Positions 49,700 to 59,666 are shown, counted from the stretch's first letter. The stretch is DNA of 64,000 nucleotides from Rhizophagus clarus (GCA_015698045.1 BLAL01000254.1:310001-374000), one strand, 5' to 3'. The notes: generated from the sequence alone by a model not told the origin. Numbers and translations: made by a program.

Positions 49700-51542
49700 A
49701 AAAAATATTTTCAAGACTAGTTCGTCATTTACCAAATAGACCAGATATTATAGAAGTTAAGTTTAGTGGCCGACAGTTCTCTAGATAAAGAATTGCAAAC
49801 CTTGATCAAAAACTTAAAGCTTAATATCCAGGTAAACAGTTTCAAATCTTACTTCCTTATGAGAATTGGAAGCCTGGTCGATGGACTACTAATGAAGAAG
49901 ATGCAAATCTTTTCTCCTTACTTGACTACTATGATGAAAGTCAAATGTCTGATAATATAGGTAATCTAGAGTGGTTTGATAACTTTATCATTTATATGAA
50001 AGATTTACTAGCAGTATCAGGTGGATGTGGCGATACAAATGATTGCCTTTATTAGTGCTTAAAAATGGCTTATGGCTCTTATTCAAATATGCCTCAAAGT
50101 ATTGAAAAGCTAAGTACATTAAAGATTATCTAAATCTGGCACGAAATAATCCTATTCCAATTGCCTGCATTAAAAAGATAGAACGATTAGCTCAAAGTAT
50201 TGCAATCAATGTAGTAGGTGATCATATTTATATTTCTAAGAGTCCAGCACAAAGAAGAATAACCCTTATTCTCATTAATAGACACTATTCTCTCGTACTC
50301 AATCCAGATAGAAAACATCCTAGTTTTGAATGTAAAAGGCCAAAGAAGCCTATAACTTATCAGAAGAATGAAGTAAATGATATAATTCACATATATAATG
50401 GAAAGGCAATTAAGTTTATTACCATCCAGCAATTTCAAAAACTTAAGTTTAGCAAAAACTACTCCTTTGTTCTAGCTAAACGTCAAGAATCATTGGAAAA
50501 GGCATATATCAGAATTAATGCTGAACGAGATGCATTTTTACTGGAGACGAAAAAGCTGAGCCTTCCAATTGATATATTATTACTTGATTGGAACATAAAG
50601 AAAACAGCTCTTTGGCTATTCGAAAAATTAAGTGTAGGTATTCCTGCTAATGAATCTCTTGACGTACTTGAGGCACAATGGATAAGTAAAGCAATGATAG
50701 GAGGAATTATCTGAGCACAAAATAACTGGAAAGGATACAGAAGGAGTTATGACGAAACAAGTCTTTATCCTAGTATTCAACAGTCAGCTTTAAACTTTCC
50801 TATCGATAAAGGTAAGTTTTAGATTTTAAAAGACTTTACTAACCATCGAGGATATAGCCATTTTGGAATATTTCGTGCAAGTATTGAAAAGAAGAATACC
50901 CCATTATTTCGATATAATTATCATAATATATACACTCATATTGATCTTACATGTGCCAGAGCTCTTGGCCTCCAAGTTACATTAATTCAGGATGGAGCTT
51001 CTAATGCTCTTATTTATGAAAAAGAAACTTGAATTCGAGGTAGTGTAATCTTTGGAGAGTATGTAGACTTTCTCTTTAAAATTAAAAATCAAGGTGGTAT
51101 TGCTAGCCAAGTAGCTAAAAGAATTCTCAATACATTATGGAGTGCACTTTGCCAAAGAAAGAAAACATACAAGACTCTTATAGCATCGAGTAAGTTTTTT
51201 GATTTTCCAGATGGTGAGGTATTAGACTCAATTATACCAATAGAGGAGGAGCAGTGGAGATTCTAATTCACAAATCCAGGTAATCCCTTCAAAGGTGAAT
51301 ACCTGAGAATTGCTCCATTCCTTTTAGCACATGGTCAAAAGATTATTTCTGAAATAGTACAACCTTACGTGAATAAAGTTAGACGTATTCATACTGATGG
51401 GTTCGTTCTAGAAGAAAATGTTAATAATTCTCCTCTTTATACCTGCACTAAAGATACCTTTAAGACTTTCAAAACTCTTAAATTTGAAAGAGAAGGAGAG
51501 TATCATGTAAAAAATTCTAACCAAGTAGTATGGACTGTATAA
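49700..51542 (+). pseudogene. Family-B DNA polymerase, protein-primed type, with stops
   Basis: Recognised by motif A DETSLYPSIQQS (about 50750), a motif-B-like AKRILNTLWSALCQRKKTY (about 51115-51170) and motif C HTDGFVLEE (about 51390-51415). The N-terminal region has LPNRPDIIEVKFSGRQ and GGCGDTNDCLY. The order fits the protein-primed PolB of Polintons. In-frame stops are TAA 49786, TAA 49822, TAG 50053, TGA 50712, TAG 50820, TGA 51030 and TAA 51264; a frame change lies between about 50100 and 50130. The start codon is not identifiable. It copies the element's DNA in the family. This copy is not expected to give an active enzyme without readthrough. Confidence 0.8.
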
Positions 51543-51578
51543 TTAAATATTTTTTTCCTTAGATGTAGTAATAAAAAA

Positions 51579-52001
51579 ATGGAACATGACTCATTCCTAT
51601 TCACAAACAAACATCCTAATTTTATCAAGCATGAAACGTATTTGGCTAATATTATAGAAGCTTTAAAGAATGTTATATTAGCAGGTTTACAAGATGAATA
51701 CAATAAAGAAAGTTATCTTATAAAGAATCATGTAAACTATATTAAGAAAATAGAGTCTGCCAACAATCCAGAAGGCTATATTCATTATACAGCTAAGAAA
51801 TTGTTGCCAAATAAAGAATCGCATGTTGAGAAAGTTGTCCAGATTCGAGAAAAATATTCACATAATCCAGATCTTGCTTTTAGAATTATAAAAGTATATG
51901 ATTTATATAAGCATATTCTTAAGGATGTACCATTTAGACGTAAACTTAATGAAAATGAAGCTGAAGATATATTAGCTGAACTTCTTAGCAATAAGCCATA
52001 A
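51579..52001 (+). CDS. Polinton-like element protein of unknown function, 140 aa
   Basis: An uninterrupted frame from ATG 51579 to a TAA, 37 bp after the polymerase. It is mostly helical and Lys/Glu-rich, with a C-terminal NENEAEDILAELLSN. No domain is recognised. It is the largest stop-free frame in the element together with the zinc-ribbon gene. Confidence 0.55.
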   Translation: MEHDSFLFTNKHPNFIKHETYLANIIEALKNVILAGLQDEYNKESYLIKNHVNYIKKIESANNPEGYIHYTAKKLLPNKESHVEKVVQIREKYSHNPDLAFRIIKVYDLYKHILKDVPFRRKLNENEAEDILAELLSNKP

Positions 52002-52019
52002 ATTTATTATTAAAAATTT

Positions 52020-52115
52020 ACACAAAGACTGATGACGAAGTAACTTTGTCACTAGGCATTTTTCATTTTTTTTTGTATAAAAGCTGATGACGAAGTAACT
52101 TTATCACTAGGTATT
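52020..52115. terminator. Two direct copies of a short hairpin motif
   Basis: CTGATGACGAAGTAACTTTGTCACTAGG at 52028 recurs at 52084 with one change. Each copy can form a small stem (TGACGAAGT with ACTTTGTCA). Placed between two genes of the same strand. Terminator or processing-signal function is only a guess. Confidence 0.35.
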
Positions 52116-52165
52116 ATTTATTTTTAGAAAAAATCATAATTGATCATAGCCTATACTAATGTATT

Positions 52166-52765
52166 AATAAAAAAAAGATAAGTGCTAATAGATATACTAT
52201 TAATCCATTAACTGGTAGATCAATTCGTGTTGACAGTTCAACATTCAATCAGCTAGTTATAGAAGTATATGATTATCTTGATAGCGGATTGGTTCGAAGA
52301 GTAACTGCACCTCCACTTACAGAAGCAAGGCAAAGTTATCTCAATATAGAAATTGGACGTATGGTTCAATATGGGACTAGAACGTATTTTTATTTAATTC
52401 AAAGAGCTTATGAAATAATAGAAGATTACTATCTTGTTCCTCCAAGATTTGTAAAAATTGCGCAATCCTATCCTTTTCTATTATATTTACATGATACTCA
52501 AAAAAGACTTGAACATATTGATGTTATACTTAGAAGAGTTAACTTTTATATTGAATGGAATCAGCTTAATCCAGACTATAGGCAAAGGGTTGAAGAAACA
52601 CGCCAATTTGTTGAAAGAAGACAAAGAGAAACATAACAAGAGACACAATTAAGAAGGCTTGCCAAACTTAACATTGCCTTATGTAAAGAGTGCCAAATGC
52701 CTATAAATCTTAATAAGTTACCTGAAAACGGTCTTTGTGAAGACTGCAGTAAAGAAGAAATATAA
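52166..52765 (+). pseudogene. 2-cysteine-adaptor-like protein with C-terminal CxxC pairs
   Basis: The N-terminus has INPLTGRSIRVDSSTFNQL, matching the NPxTGRxI signature of 2-cysteine adaptor/SAP-like domains known in large eukaryotic DNA viruses. The rest is helical, ending in CKECQMPINLNKLPENGLCE, with a second CxxC (CEDC), a likely zinc knuckle. One in-frame TAA (52634) lies at a likely Gln in a Q/R-rich stretch. No ATG is seen in frame upstream of the motif, so the 5' end may be damaged by the A-run at 52170. Confidence 0.5.
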
Positions 52766-52818
52766 AAAACAGGTAATTAAATTAATTTATTTTTTATATA
52801 GAAAATTTTGAATAAAAG

Positions 52819-53163
52819 ATGGTTGAGCAAATTAAAAAATACTACCCAGTTTGTGGACTTGCATTGGCCAAGCCAAAAAGAGGCTTATTTACTATCAAAT
52901 TTTGACGTACAGTGCATGGATGTGCTGATATAGATAGCTTACATGAAAGTATATATAAGCTAATCAAAATATTTAGATGTGTTTCACAAGATGATGAACT
53001 TACTTTTGCCTTTACTCGAGACTATAAGTATCAGCTAGAATATGAAGATTTTAAGTCGATTAAAATTAAGTTACTCAAACAGATTAATGGGCTGGATAGA
53101 GATGTAGGGGAAAAAGCTTTATATCAATTATTATTTGATTTATATGCAGAAGTAATCTATTAA
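52819..53163 (+). pseudogene. Unknown small protein of the Polinton-like element, one in-frame TGA
   Basis: ATG at 52819 and one frame to TAA 53161. An in-frame TGA follows the N-terminal segment VEQIKKYYPVCGLALAKPKR. The rest (LHESIYKLIKIFRCVSQDDE and LLKQINGLDRDVGEKALYQL) is a compact mixed alpha/beta-like protein of 114 codons. No family recognised. Confidence 0.45.
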
Positions 53164-53292
53164 GCAAAAACTTTATTTCCTGTGCATTGAGGGCCCTTGG
53201 CCTAGTAACGAAAATGTCAAGAATAGTAGTAGATGGCAGGGAAAAAAGTATTATATCTATAAATGCAATTAGAAAAGAGTTGCTTGAGCTTT

Positions 53293-54637
53293 TTAGAAAG
53301 AATGGAATAGACTATTGATTCCTACCTGCAAGATAGGCTTCTTCATTAAGCCATCATTGAATAGTTTTAGAAGTGCTTCGATGCCCTCTATTATTTTTTT
53401 ATCACTTAGAGAACGCTCATTCAAAAGTTCTCTATATTGATCAAAAGGTGATACTGATATTAGGAAGTTATCTCTAGTAACATATACATTCTTAACTTGA
53501 GATAGAAATTTCTTATACTCATCTTCAAGAGTACGATCATTTATTCCATAAGCTTTTCTAAAAACATATTTAGCCCAAATATCTAAATTTTTTGCCTTCG
53601 ATAAGGCATCTTATTTTAAGTAAAGTTTACGTTCCTTAGGAGAAGGAAAGTTCTGGGCAAATTCCTCTAACAAATTATTCTTTTTAGCTTCAGCTATTGC
53701 CTTCTGTCCATAAGAAGTAAATCGACTAAGATCATTCTTGGATGATTCTAAAATCGTTCTAGAATCATTCTTGGATGATCTTAAATTAATCTTAGATGAA
53801 TCTGTAATCGTTTTTGGATGATCTTAGATTGATCTTAGATGAATCTGTGATCATTCTAGAATCATTCTTGAATGATCTTAGATCGATCTTAGATGAACAC
53901 GTGATCATTCTAGAATCATTATTGGATGATTTCATAATAGTTCTAAGGCTAGTATTCCATCGAACTCTAATTGGTAGGGGATCAGTTTTAGGATGTCTCA
54001 AGTCAAATACTATGAATTCTCTACTTAAAGTTAGTTCGTCAATTATTGGAGTAAGAGAATCTGATTCATTAGTATATTATCTAATGATACGCTTTGTATC
54101 ACTTAAACTGCCATGCCCACTATGTAGAGAAATATAATTTACATTTTCTTGAATTGCTTTTGGAATAGCATAGAATCTTTGGGCTACATAAATAGCTGAA
54201 ATATTTCTATGTCATCCATGAGTAAAGTAGCCAGTTATTTTTTCTTGAATATTTTTAGGGGCATCCATTAAATCCTCAAATATAACTACAGTAGCAATTT
54301 TGGGATCAAAGTCTTCTACATCTGGCATTTAGTGATATGAGATTGCTTCGAATGCTACACTCTCATCATCATCAAAGAAATCCTTTACTATTTGCCATTT
54401 AGGTTTGTCTAAATATCTACCAATAAGGACTATTTCATCACAAAGAATATATCGAGTCCCATCTTCTTTGACTTTTGCGTCTCCTATTAGTAAATTAATA
54501 AGCATAGTAGTCTTTCCAGAATTTGAGCTACCAGCTACAGCAAGACAAAAGGGCCATATTGGAGCATATTCATTTCCTTGCCTAGTATCACTACTATATT
54601 CATTCAAATTATACACATATAAGTCCATTTTAAGCAA
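53293..54637 (-). pseudogene. FtsK/HerA-type packaging ATPase with repeat-containing tail
   Basis: Start at 54637. Walker A is AVAGSSNSGKTTMLINLL (about residues 33-50) and Walker B is IATVVIFEDLMDAPKN, followed by HRNISAIYVAQRFYAIPK, matching the genome-packaging ATPases of Polintons and related viruses. In-frame stops are TAA 54329, TGA 54212 and TAA 54077. After about residue 215 come repeats of SSKNDSRMITDSSK type (53760-53930), a net frame change, and a tail containing KNLDIWAKYVFRKAYG with one more TAA, stopping near 53293. Family members are typically about 250-300 residues, so the tail is an extension or a separate domain. Confidence 0.72.
53740..53935. repeat. In-gene tandem repeat, about 48 bp unit
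   Basis: Four to five units around GATCTTAGATTGATCTTAGA, GAATCTGTGATCATTCTAGA and ATCATTCTTGAATGATC, within the ATPase frame on the minus strand. The phase change between the two halves of the gene falls here, as expected from repeat slippage. Confidence 0.75.
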
Positions 54638-54650
54638 TTAGTAGTATATA

Positions 54651-55318
54651 GTGTATAGTATATTCAAAATGGCATATGTTCCCACTGATCCTACAGGCCC
54701 TCCTTCAGCACATTTAGTAGCAATGGATATTAATCAGCTAATTAATGCACTTAAGAATAATGCAGATACCCTGCTGGTAAATGGTCGAATGACTGTTACA
54801 CCAAATCTTATAAATATTAATCACGAGATTAAGCATATTATTGGATTGATTATAGCTCATGGTATACAGGTTAAAGAAAGAGCAAGACAAACTAGGGAAG
54901 AGCTTGATACTTCGACTGGCTTATTAAAGTATTTGCAAGAAGTGACCAATACTAGAGAACATGAGATTCATGGTGTTAGACAACGTTTTATTGCATGTCA
55001 AAATGAGAGAAACAGATTGCAAAATGAGAGAAATCATCTGATAAATGCAAATCGTGATCAAGCTAATCAATTACAAGATCAGCAAGTATGGTAAAGAAGA
55101 ATTAGGGATACTTTGCAATAAAAAAATAATAGATTAACACACAAACTTACAATAGAACAACTTACATCTAGAAACTTGGGACGAATTCATGATAGAATGC
55201 AAGCACAATTGGCTGCTCTTAGAATTCAGGCGCAGTGGTTTTAAATTAGACAAGCTGGACCTATAGTTAACAATCCTTATCTGGATAATCCACAAGTAAT
55301 ATGGCTACCGTTACAATA
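54651..55318 (+). pseudogene. Coiled-coil protein of the Polinton-like element
   Basis: Starts at 54651 or at the second ATG, 54669 (MAYVPTDPTGPP). A helical body (HIIGLIIAHGIQVKERARQT) leads into a long heptad-rich stretch with ENERNRLQNERNHL and DQANQLQDQQVW. Three in-frame TAA codons (near 55091-55240) occur inside the Gln-rich coiled coil. The frame ends with TAG at 55316, overlapping the start of the gag-like gene by 18 bp. The position next to gag hints at a structural role; this is inference. Confidence 0.55.
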
Positions 55319-56761
55319 GAAATGCTAGTTTTTGCTGAAAATGATGACGATAATCTTGAGAGATTTTTTGAGTTATATAAGGGCTATATTCATAGTATTG
55401 GAATTGATCTATCGGCTGTTGCTGGTAATCCAGCAGGTTGGGAGAAAGCTATGGGTATACTTCGTGTTTGCTTAACTGGTCCAGCTGCCAGATGGTATGA
55501 TAGTAATATTTTAAGAAAGAGAATTAAACTTAGAAATATTCTTCTTCTTGCTGCACATGGTGATGAGGCGGCATTTAAGACTTTGGCTAGTAATAATGCT
55601 GCTAATTGTTCAGTAAATATATGGGTTAACCCTTCTGGTGCAAGAGATATTATGGCACCTGGTGGTGTAGGTGCTAATGTTCTAGTTACTAATGTCTGGC
55701 CTAATTATGCCATAGAAGGGAATAAAGATATTTGGCTAAATCGGACTGGTATGGAGTTTACTAATGACCCTCTTAACCATAATGTTGTTGGTGGTGCAGC
55801 TGAAGGTGGTGTTGCAATTGCTGGTGGAGCAAGTGTCGGTCAACCATATGTAATCCCAGCCTATCCCTATCATGTTCTAATTAAAATGCGCAATGAATTT
55901 CCTACACAACAGAATGCCAGACGTCAGTTAAGGTTTGGCAATTTTTTTTAAGAAAACATACCTGTTCGAGATTTCTATGATAAAATTAGAAGAAGTGCTG
56001 AGTTATTAGGCTATGGTAATGATGTTTTGGTTAATCAGTTTCTAAGAGGTCTGAATGATGATTGTGCTATTGAGGCTGAAAGGATTGGTGCTGAACGGGA
56101 TATAGAGGAATTGGTAGGTCTTCTTGAACGAGTTGAAAAAAGAAAGGCTGAATTACGTCTTGGTAGAGAAAGACGAGAAAATATACAGTATCAGAGGGAT
56201 AGACAAATTATTCCAGAGCAATTGCCACCAGTTAGTCAGGAGCCAGTTATATTAAAACCAGTCCAACATCATGCAGTTACACAAGGAGAGATGAATCGTT
56301 TATTACAACAACAGGCTGAAACTTTTCAATCACAAATTCGTCAATTACAGGAGAGTCTTAAGGCTCGAGATGTAAAACCAGTTTATAGACCTAAGCCTAA
56401 ACCTAAGCCTCAATATTGTGATGATTGGCAACTTTATGCACAGGATGGTATTCCTAATGAAGCTTTTAATCCGCCTGATGAAGATGGGAATGATGATAGG
56501 CATTTACAATATATATTTGATGTAGCAGGTTGATCTGCTTCTAGAAATACATTGGAACAAAGATTAGCTAGTAAGATTGCTAAAAGAATCGCAAAAGCTA
56601 GAGAAAGACGTGAAGATGCAGAATTAAATAAGACAATGCGTGAACTTTCTTTGAATGATCATGATGATCCTATGGATACTTCTAATGCTATTCGAGGTGT
56701 ACCTATACAGTTAATTCAAGGTAAGAATGGAGAAATTATACTCATCCAAAAAAAAAGATAG
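55301..56761 (+). pseudogene. Retrotransposon gag-like protein in the Polinton-like element
   Basis: One frame of 487 codons with internal TAA 55949 and TGA 56531. The N-terminal block LERFFELYKGYIHSIGIDLS followed by GILRVCLTGPAARWYDSNI carries the W/Y helix pattern of Ty3-type gag capsid domains, and NIPVRDFYDKIRRSAELLG and NQFLRGLNDDCAIEAERI fit the second half (the major-homology-like part). A Q-rich coiled region and a basic Pro/Lys stretch (VYRPKPKPKPQ) follow. An unusual Gly-rich insert (GGAAEGGVAIAGGASVG) lies in the middle. It precedes a protease-like frame, as gag precedes pro in LTR elements. No zinc knuckle is seen. Confidence 0.65.
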
Positions 56762-57465
56762 TTTTAAATAAAGGTAAGACGTCAAACCCTAGTCCATCAT
56801 CAAACCTTAGTTCTAGGTCTAAATTGGCATCTAAATCAACATCTAAATCAACATCTAAATCGACTAAAGTAGTAAAAATTCCACCAACAAACTTTTCTAA
56901 AACGGAGCTTATAAATTTCTTAAAGCTTGCTGATATCAGAAAGATTATTCAGAAGATCGTTTATAAAATATTAGAAAATTATGAAAGCAATCTTCAAAAA
57001 CAACTAGCAGTACAGGATGAATATTTGGGTCCAATGGCTATGCACATTGATGTTGCTCAATTGGAAAATTCTAAGGATCTTTTGGCTATAAATGGAAATA
57101 TAAATGGGATAGATATTTAGTGTCTAGCCGATTCCTGTGCTAATGTCTCTTTTATCCAAGAAGAAGCAGTTTCAGAACTGAAACTAAAAGCTGATAAATC
57201 TATAAAGCATAGCATTACTGGTGCGTCAGGACCAAGTGAAATACTTGGTATAGTAAAAAATGTATCGATAAAGCTTTTACCAGGTTGTATTATTAAAGAA
57301 GATCTTGTAGTCCTAAAAGGATATAAGCATAGAGAAATTGGTTTGAGCTGAGCATATCTTAAAAGGTATAATTATGATGTTCATGAATCTAGAAAGCATA
57401 TCGCCCTTATATGTAATGATAAAGACTATTTTATTCCTATAATTTCAGATACAAATAGAATATAA
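56741..57465 (+). pseudogene. Retropepsin-like protease frame (-1 to gag)
   Basis: The frame is open from the A-run at 56748-56756 through IVLNKGKTSNPSPSSNLSS, then KSTSKSTSKSTK, a helical linker, and the protease core: AINGNINGIDI, an in-frame TAG (57118), then CLADSCANVSFI, in which DSC-A stands where retropepsins have DS/TG-A, and SGPSEILGIVKNVSIKL. A TGA is at 57349. The DSC replacement of the catalytic DSG is unusual. No ATG precedes it, which suggests expression as a gag-pro fusion. The frame ends 12 bp from the convergent unknown gene. Confidence 0.55.
56747..56758 (+). promoter_or_regulatory. Candidate -1 frameshift site between gag- and protease-like frames
   Basis: Nine A residues at 56748-56756, where the gag frame reads CAA AAA AAA AGA TAG. 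The heptamer A AAA AAA in correct phase is a canonical slippery motif. A -1 shift leaves gag before its stop and continues into the protease frame. No downstream pseudoknot can be shown by eye. Confidence 0.45.
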
Positions 57466-57477
57466 AAAAATATAAAA

Positions 57478-58098
57478 TTAGATCCATTCAACAGATTCTA
57501 GATAAGGGTAATCTGGATCTTCATCAGAATTACTTGGATCCTATGAGTACTCTGATTGCCAGTTTGCAGGATCATCTGGATCTTCATCCCCCTAGTAATC
57601 TGATTGCCAAATTGTTTTTTCTGGTCCATCACGGAATATTGGGATTTCATAAAGATCTAATCCATCAGCTAGTATTTTGATATTATTAATTATATAATTC
57701 TTTTTTTCTTTTTCTTACTTATATACAAATCTACCTTGTAACATAATTTTTTTTATCTCTACCTGATACGCAAAGGCTTTTTCTTTTTTATTGGCCAAAT
57801 CCATAAATTTTTTGTATGGAGAATCTTTAAGAGCTCTATTCCTATCTAAATATTTTTTAAAAGCATGTTCTAATTCTTCATCACTATTTTTATAATTTAC
57901 TACAGCTTTCCAATAGACTTCTTCTGCAAGCTGATCAAGATAATATATGATGTTACGAGCAATTTCATATATCTGAAATATATCTGTTCTCTCTATTGGA
58001 GTATTAACAATGTGGCTTGTTTCCTTGATTAGAGTATTTAGCTAATTTTCTATCCATTTTGGGGATATATCTAAAAATGTAGCAATGTCAGTATGCAT
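57478..58098 (-). pseudogene. Unknown 206-aa protein of the Polinton-like element, acidic tail
   Basis: Start 58098 (MHTDIATFLDISPKW), one frame to TAA at 57480. Helical body with IVNTPIERTDIFQIYEIARN and YKNSDEELEHAFKKYLDRNR, then an acidic C-terminal repeat (DEDPDDPANWQS, SNSDEDPDYPY). Four internal stops, all TAA/TAG, fall in contexts where Gln fits. Family not recognised. Encoded opposite to gag-pro and co-directional with the integrase. Confidence 0.5.
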
Positions 58099-58208
58099 TT
58101 TTTAGTATATAATGGATATGTTTAATTTCGAATATTTATTATATGATTTACTTTATTATACCCTTATCTTTAATTACAATTTTAGGATTTTTCAAAAAAA
58201 AATATAAC

Positions 58209-59290
58209 CTATTTTGTATTATTATAAATGTGTACTAGATTAGAAACGTCTTCTTGTAATTTATCAGCTGGCTCCTATATAAATTCGTCTTCTGAATAGC
58301 GCTTCCATTTAACTAAGTATTGGAGCTGACCCTTTTTAGCATGGTGGTTGAGAATTTTCTCAGGTACATATCTTTCTGGCTGACCTCTTATTACTTAATC
58401 AGGTAGAGGCTTTTTATTGATAGGAATGACTTGCAGTTCTTTTCTAGTATATGCACATCTAGATACTTCTAATCTGCCATGTAATCCATTAAGTAGATAT
58501 GTAGGCAGTTGTTCAGGAGAAAGGATAAGTTTTTTAATTATATGAACTTTTGGGTCCCATTTAATATCTCCTGTTCTAAACTTACCATGTATTTTTTTTC
58601 CAAGTACTGATATAGGTTCAAGAAGTTTGGTTCAAACTAGTGTCTATTCTAGTAGTAACTCTATATTTTTATCGATTTTAGGTGGACCTTCTGGGATTTT
58701 AGATGGATCTCTTTGCCACTTTTCATCTACTAATCTTACTATATCATGGAAATCTTCAGACTATTCAACCGATGTCTTACCAGTTTTTAGTTCCTGTGCT
58801 GTCATCATTTTAAGAAGTGGTTCTTGTATAGCCTGAATTGCCCTTTCTGCATATGACTGCTATTTGTGACGTCCAGGTTCACCAAATCTCATCATAACTC
58901 CAATGCTATTAAGGAAAAAATCACGTATTTGTGAGTTAGTAAATTCTGAACCAGAATCAGTTTCTAGTCTATGAGTAGAAGGTTGGATATGACTACGTCC
59001 ATATATTTTAATAAATGCTTTTAATACGCTATTAGCTGTCTTATTTTTGATAGGCTCAGCATCTACTCGTTTTCTGGATATTTCTACTACTACGAGAAAA
59101 TAATGGTATCTTTTGGGGTCTATAAGCATTTCTCCTAAATCAGACTGCTGGATAGCATTTTTTTTCCAGAGGATTACTTTTAGGCGTTTAGATCTTTTTT
59201 CCTTTAGAGGTCTTAGATGAAGATTATAATGCTCTTGATCTTTAAGAAGACGTGCTGGTACCCTGATAAGTTATAAAATTTGTAATACTT
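58209..59290 (-). pseudogene. rve integrase with C-terminal chromodomain
   Basis: A single continuous frame with six stops (first at 58860). The integrase catalytic core shows YHYFLVVVEISRKRVDAEP (first Asp position changed to a V/E context), then HRLETDSGSEFTNSQI (second Asp) and a NSIGVMMRFGEPGRHK...YAERAIQ block (Glu), the D,D-35-E arrangement of Polinton and Ty3 integrases. The tail has LQYLVKWKRYSEDEFI, a TAG, then EPADKL, a chromodomain in which the TAG falls on the conserved Trp. It inserts the element's DNA in the family. The start is not resolved; the core ends at 58209. Confidence 0.75.
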
Positions 59291-59351
59291 CTCTAAAGGG
59301 GTTATATTGTTTAAAATTAAAGATTTACTTCTAAAATTCAAATTTGTGGTC

Positions 59352-59666
59352 ATGACAGAGATATATTATGTAAAGTGTAAAAAGAAAACAAAAACGTCTT
59401 CAGAAGTTCAGGATATGACTGATAAAAGTCGATATAGAATTTATGGTGATTGTATTATTTGTGGGACGCATAAAAATACCCTTACTGGTGAAAATTGGGA
59501 GGTTAAAATACATAGTAAAAGAGAAATTCTGGATGCTAAAAAAAAGAGAAAGAAGACGGCTACAAATAAAAAAGCTAAGAAGCTTGGTTTTAAGATTTTA
59601 AATGCTGATGAGAATGTTCAGGCTTATATTAAGAGGTATTTAAGAGATGCAATAAAAGAGGGTTAA
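59352..59666 (+). CDS. Zinc-ribbon (DUF5679-like) basic protein
   Basis: A 104-codon intact frame starting at ATG 59352 (an upstream ATG at 59307 adds 15 hydrophobic residues). YYVKCKKKTKTSS and RYRIYGDCIICGTHK give a VKCxKKT...G-CxxCG pattern typical of DUF5679 zinc ribbons found in Polintons and large DNA viruses. The C-terminus is strongly basic (KKKRKKTATNKKAKK), as in DNA-condensing core proteins. The stop codon overlaps the first bases of the right inverted repeat. A role in DNA packaging is inferred only. Confidence 0.6.
   Translation: MTEIYYVKCKKKTKTSSEVQDMTDKSRYRIYGDCIICGTHKNTLTGENWEVKIHSKREILDAKKKRKKTATNKKAKKLGFKILNADENVQAYIKRYLRDAIKEG

Noticed and set aside
58627-58836. Plus-strand 69-codon frame
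   Set aside because: Lies antisense to the integrase-chromodomain frame.
47293-59290. Alternative genetic code (TAA/TAG as Gln, TGA as Trp) for the Polinton-like element
   Set aside because: Kept only as a rival: one TAG falls at a conserved Trp and at least one TGA at a likely Arg, CAA/CAG remain the common Gln codons, and TAA/TAG still end the genes. Deamination decay explains all of this better.
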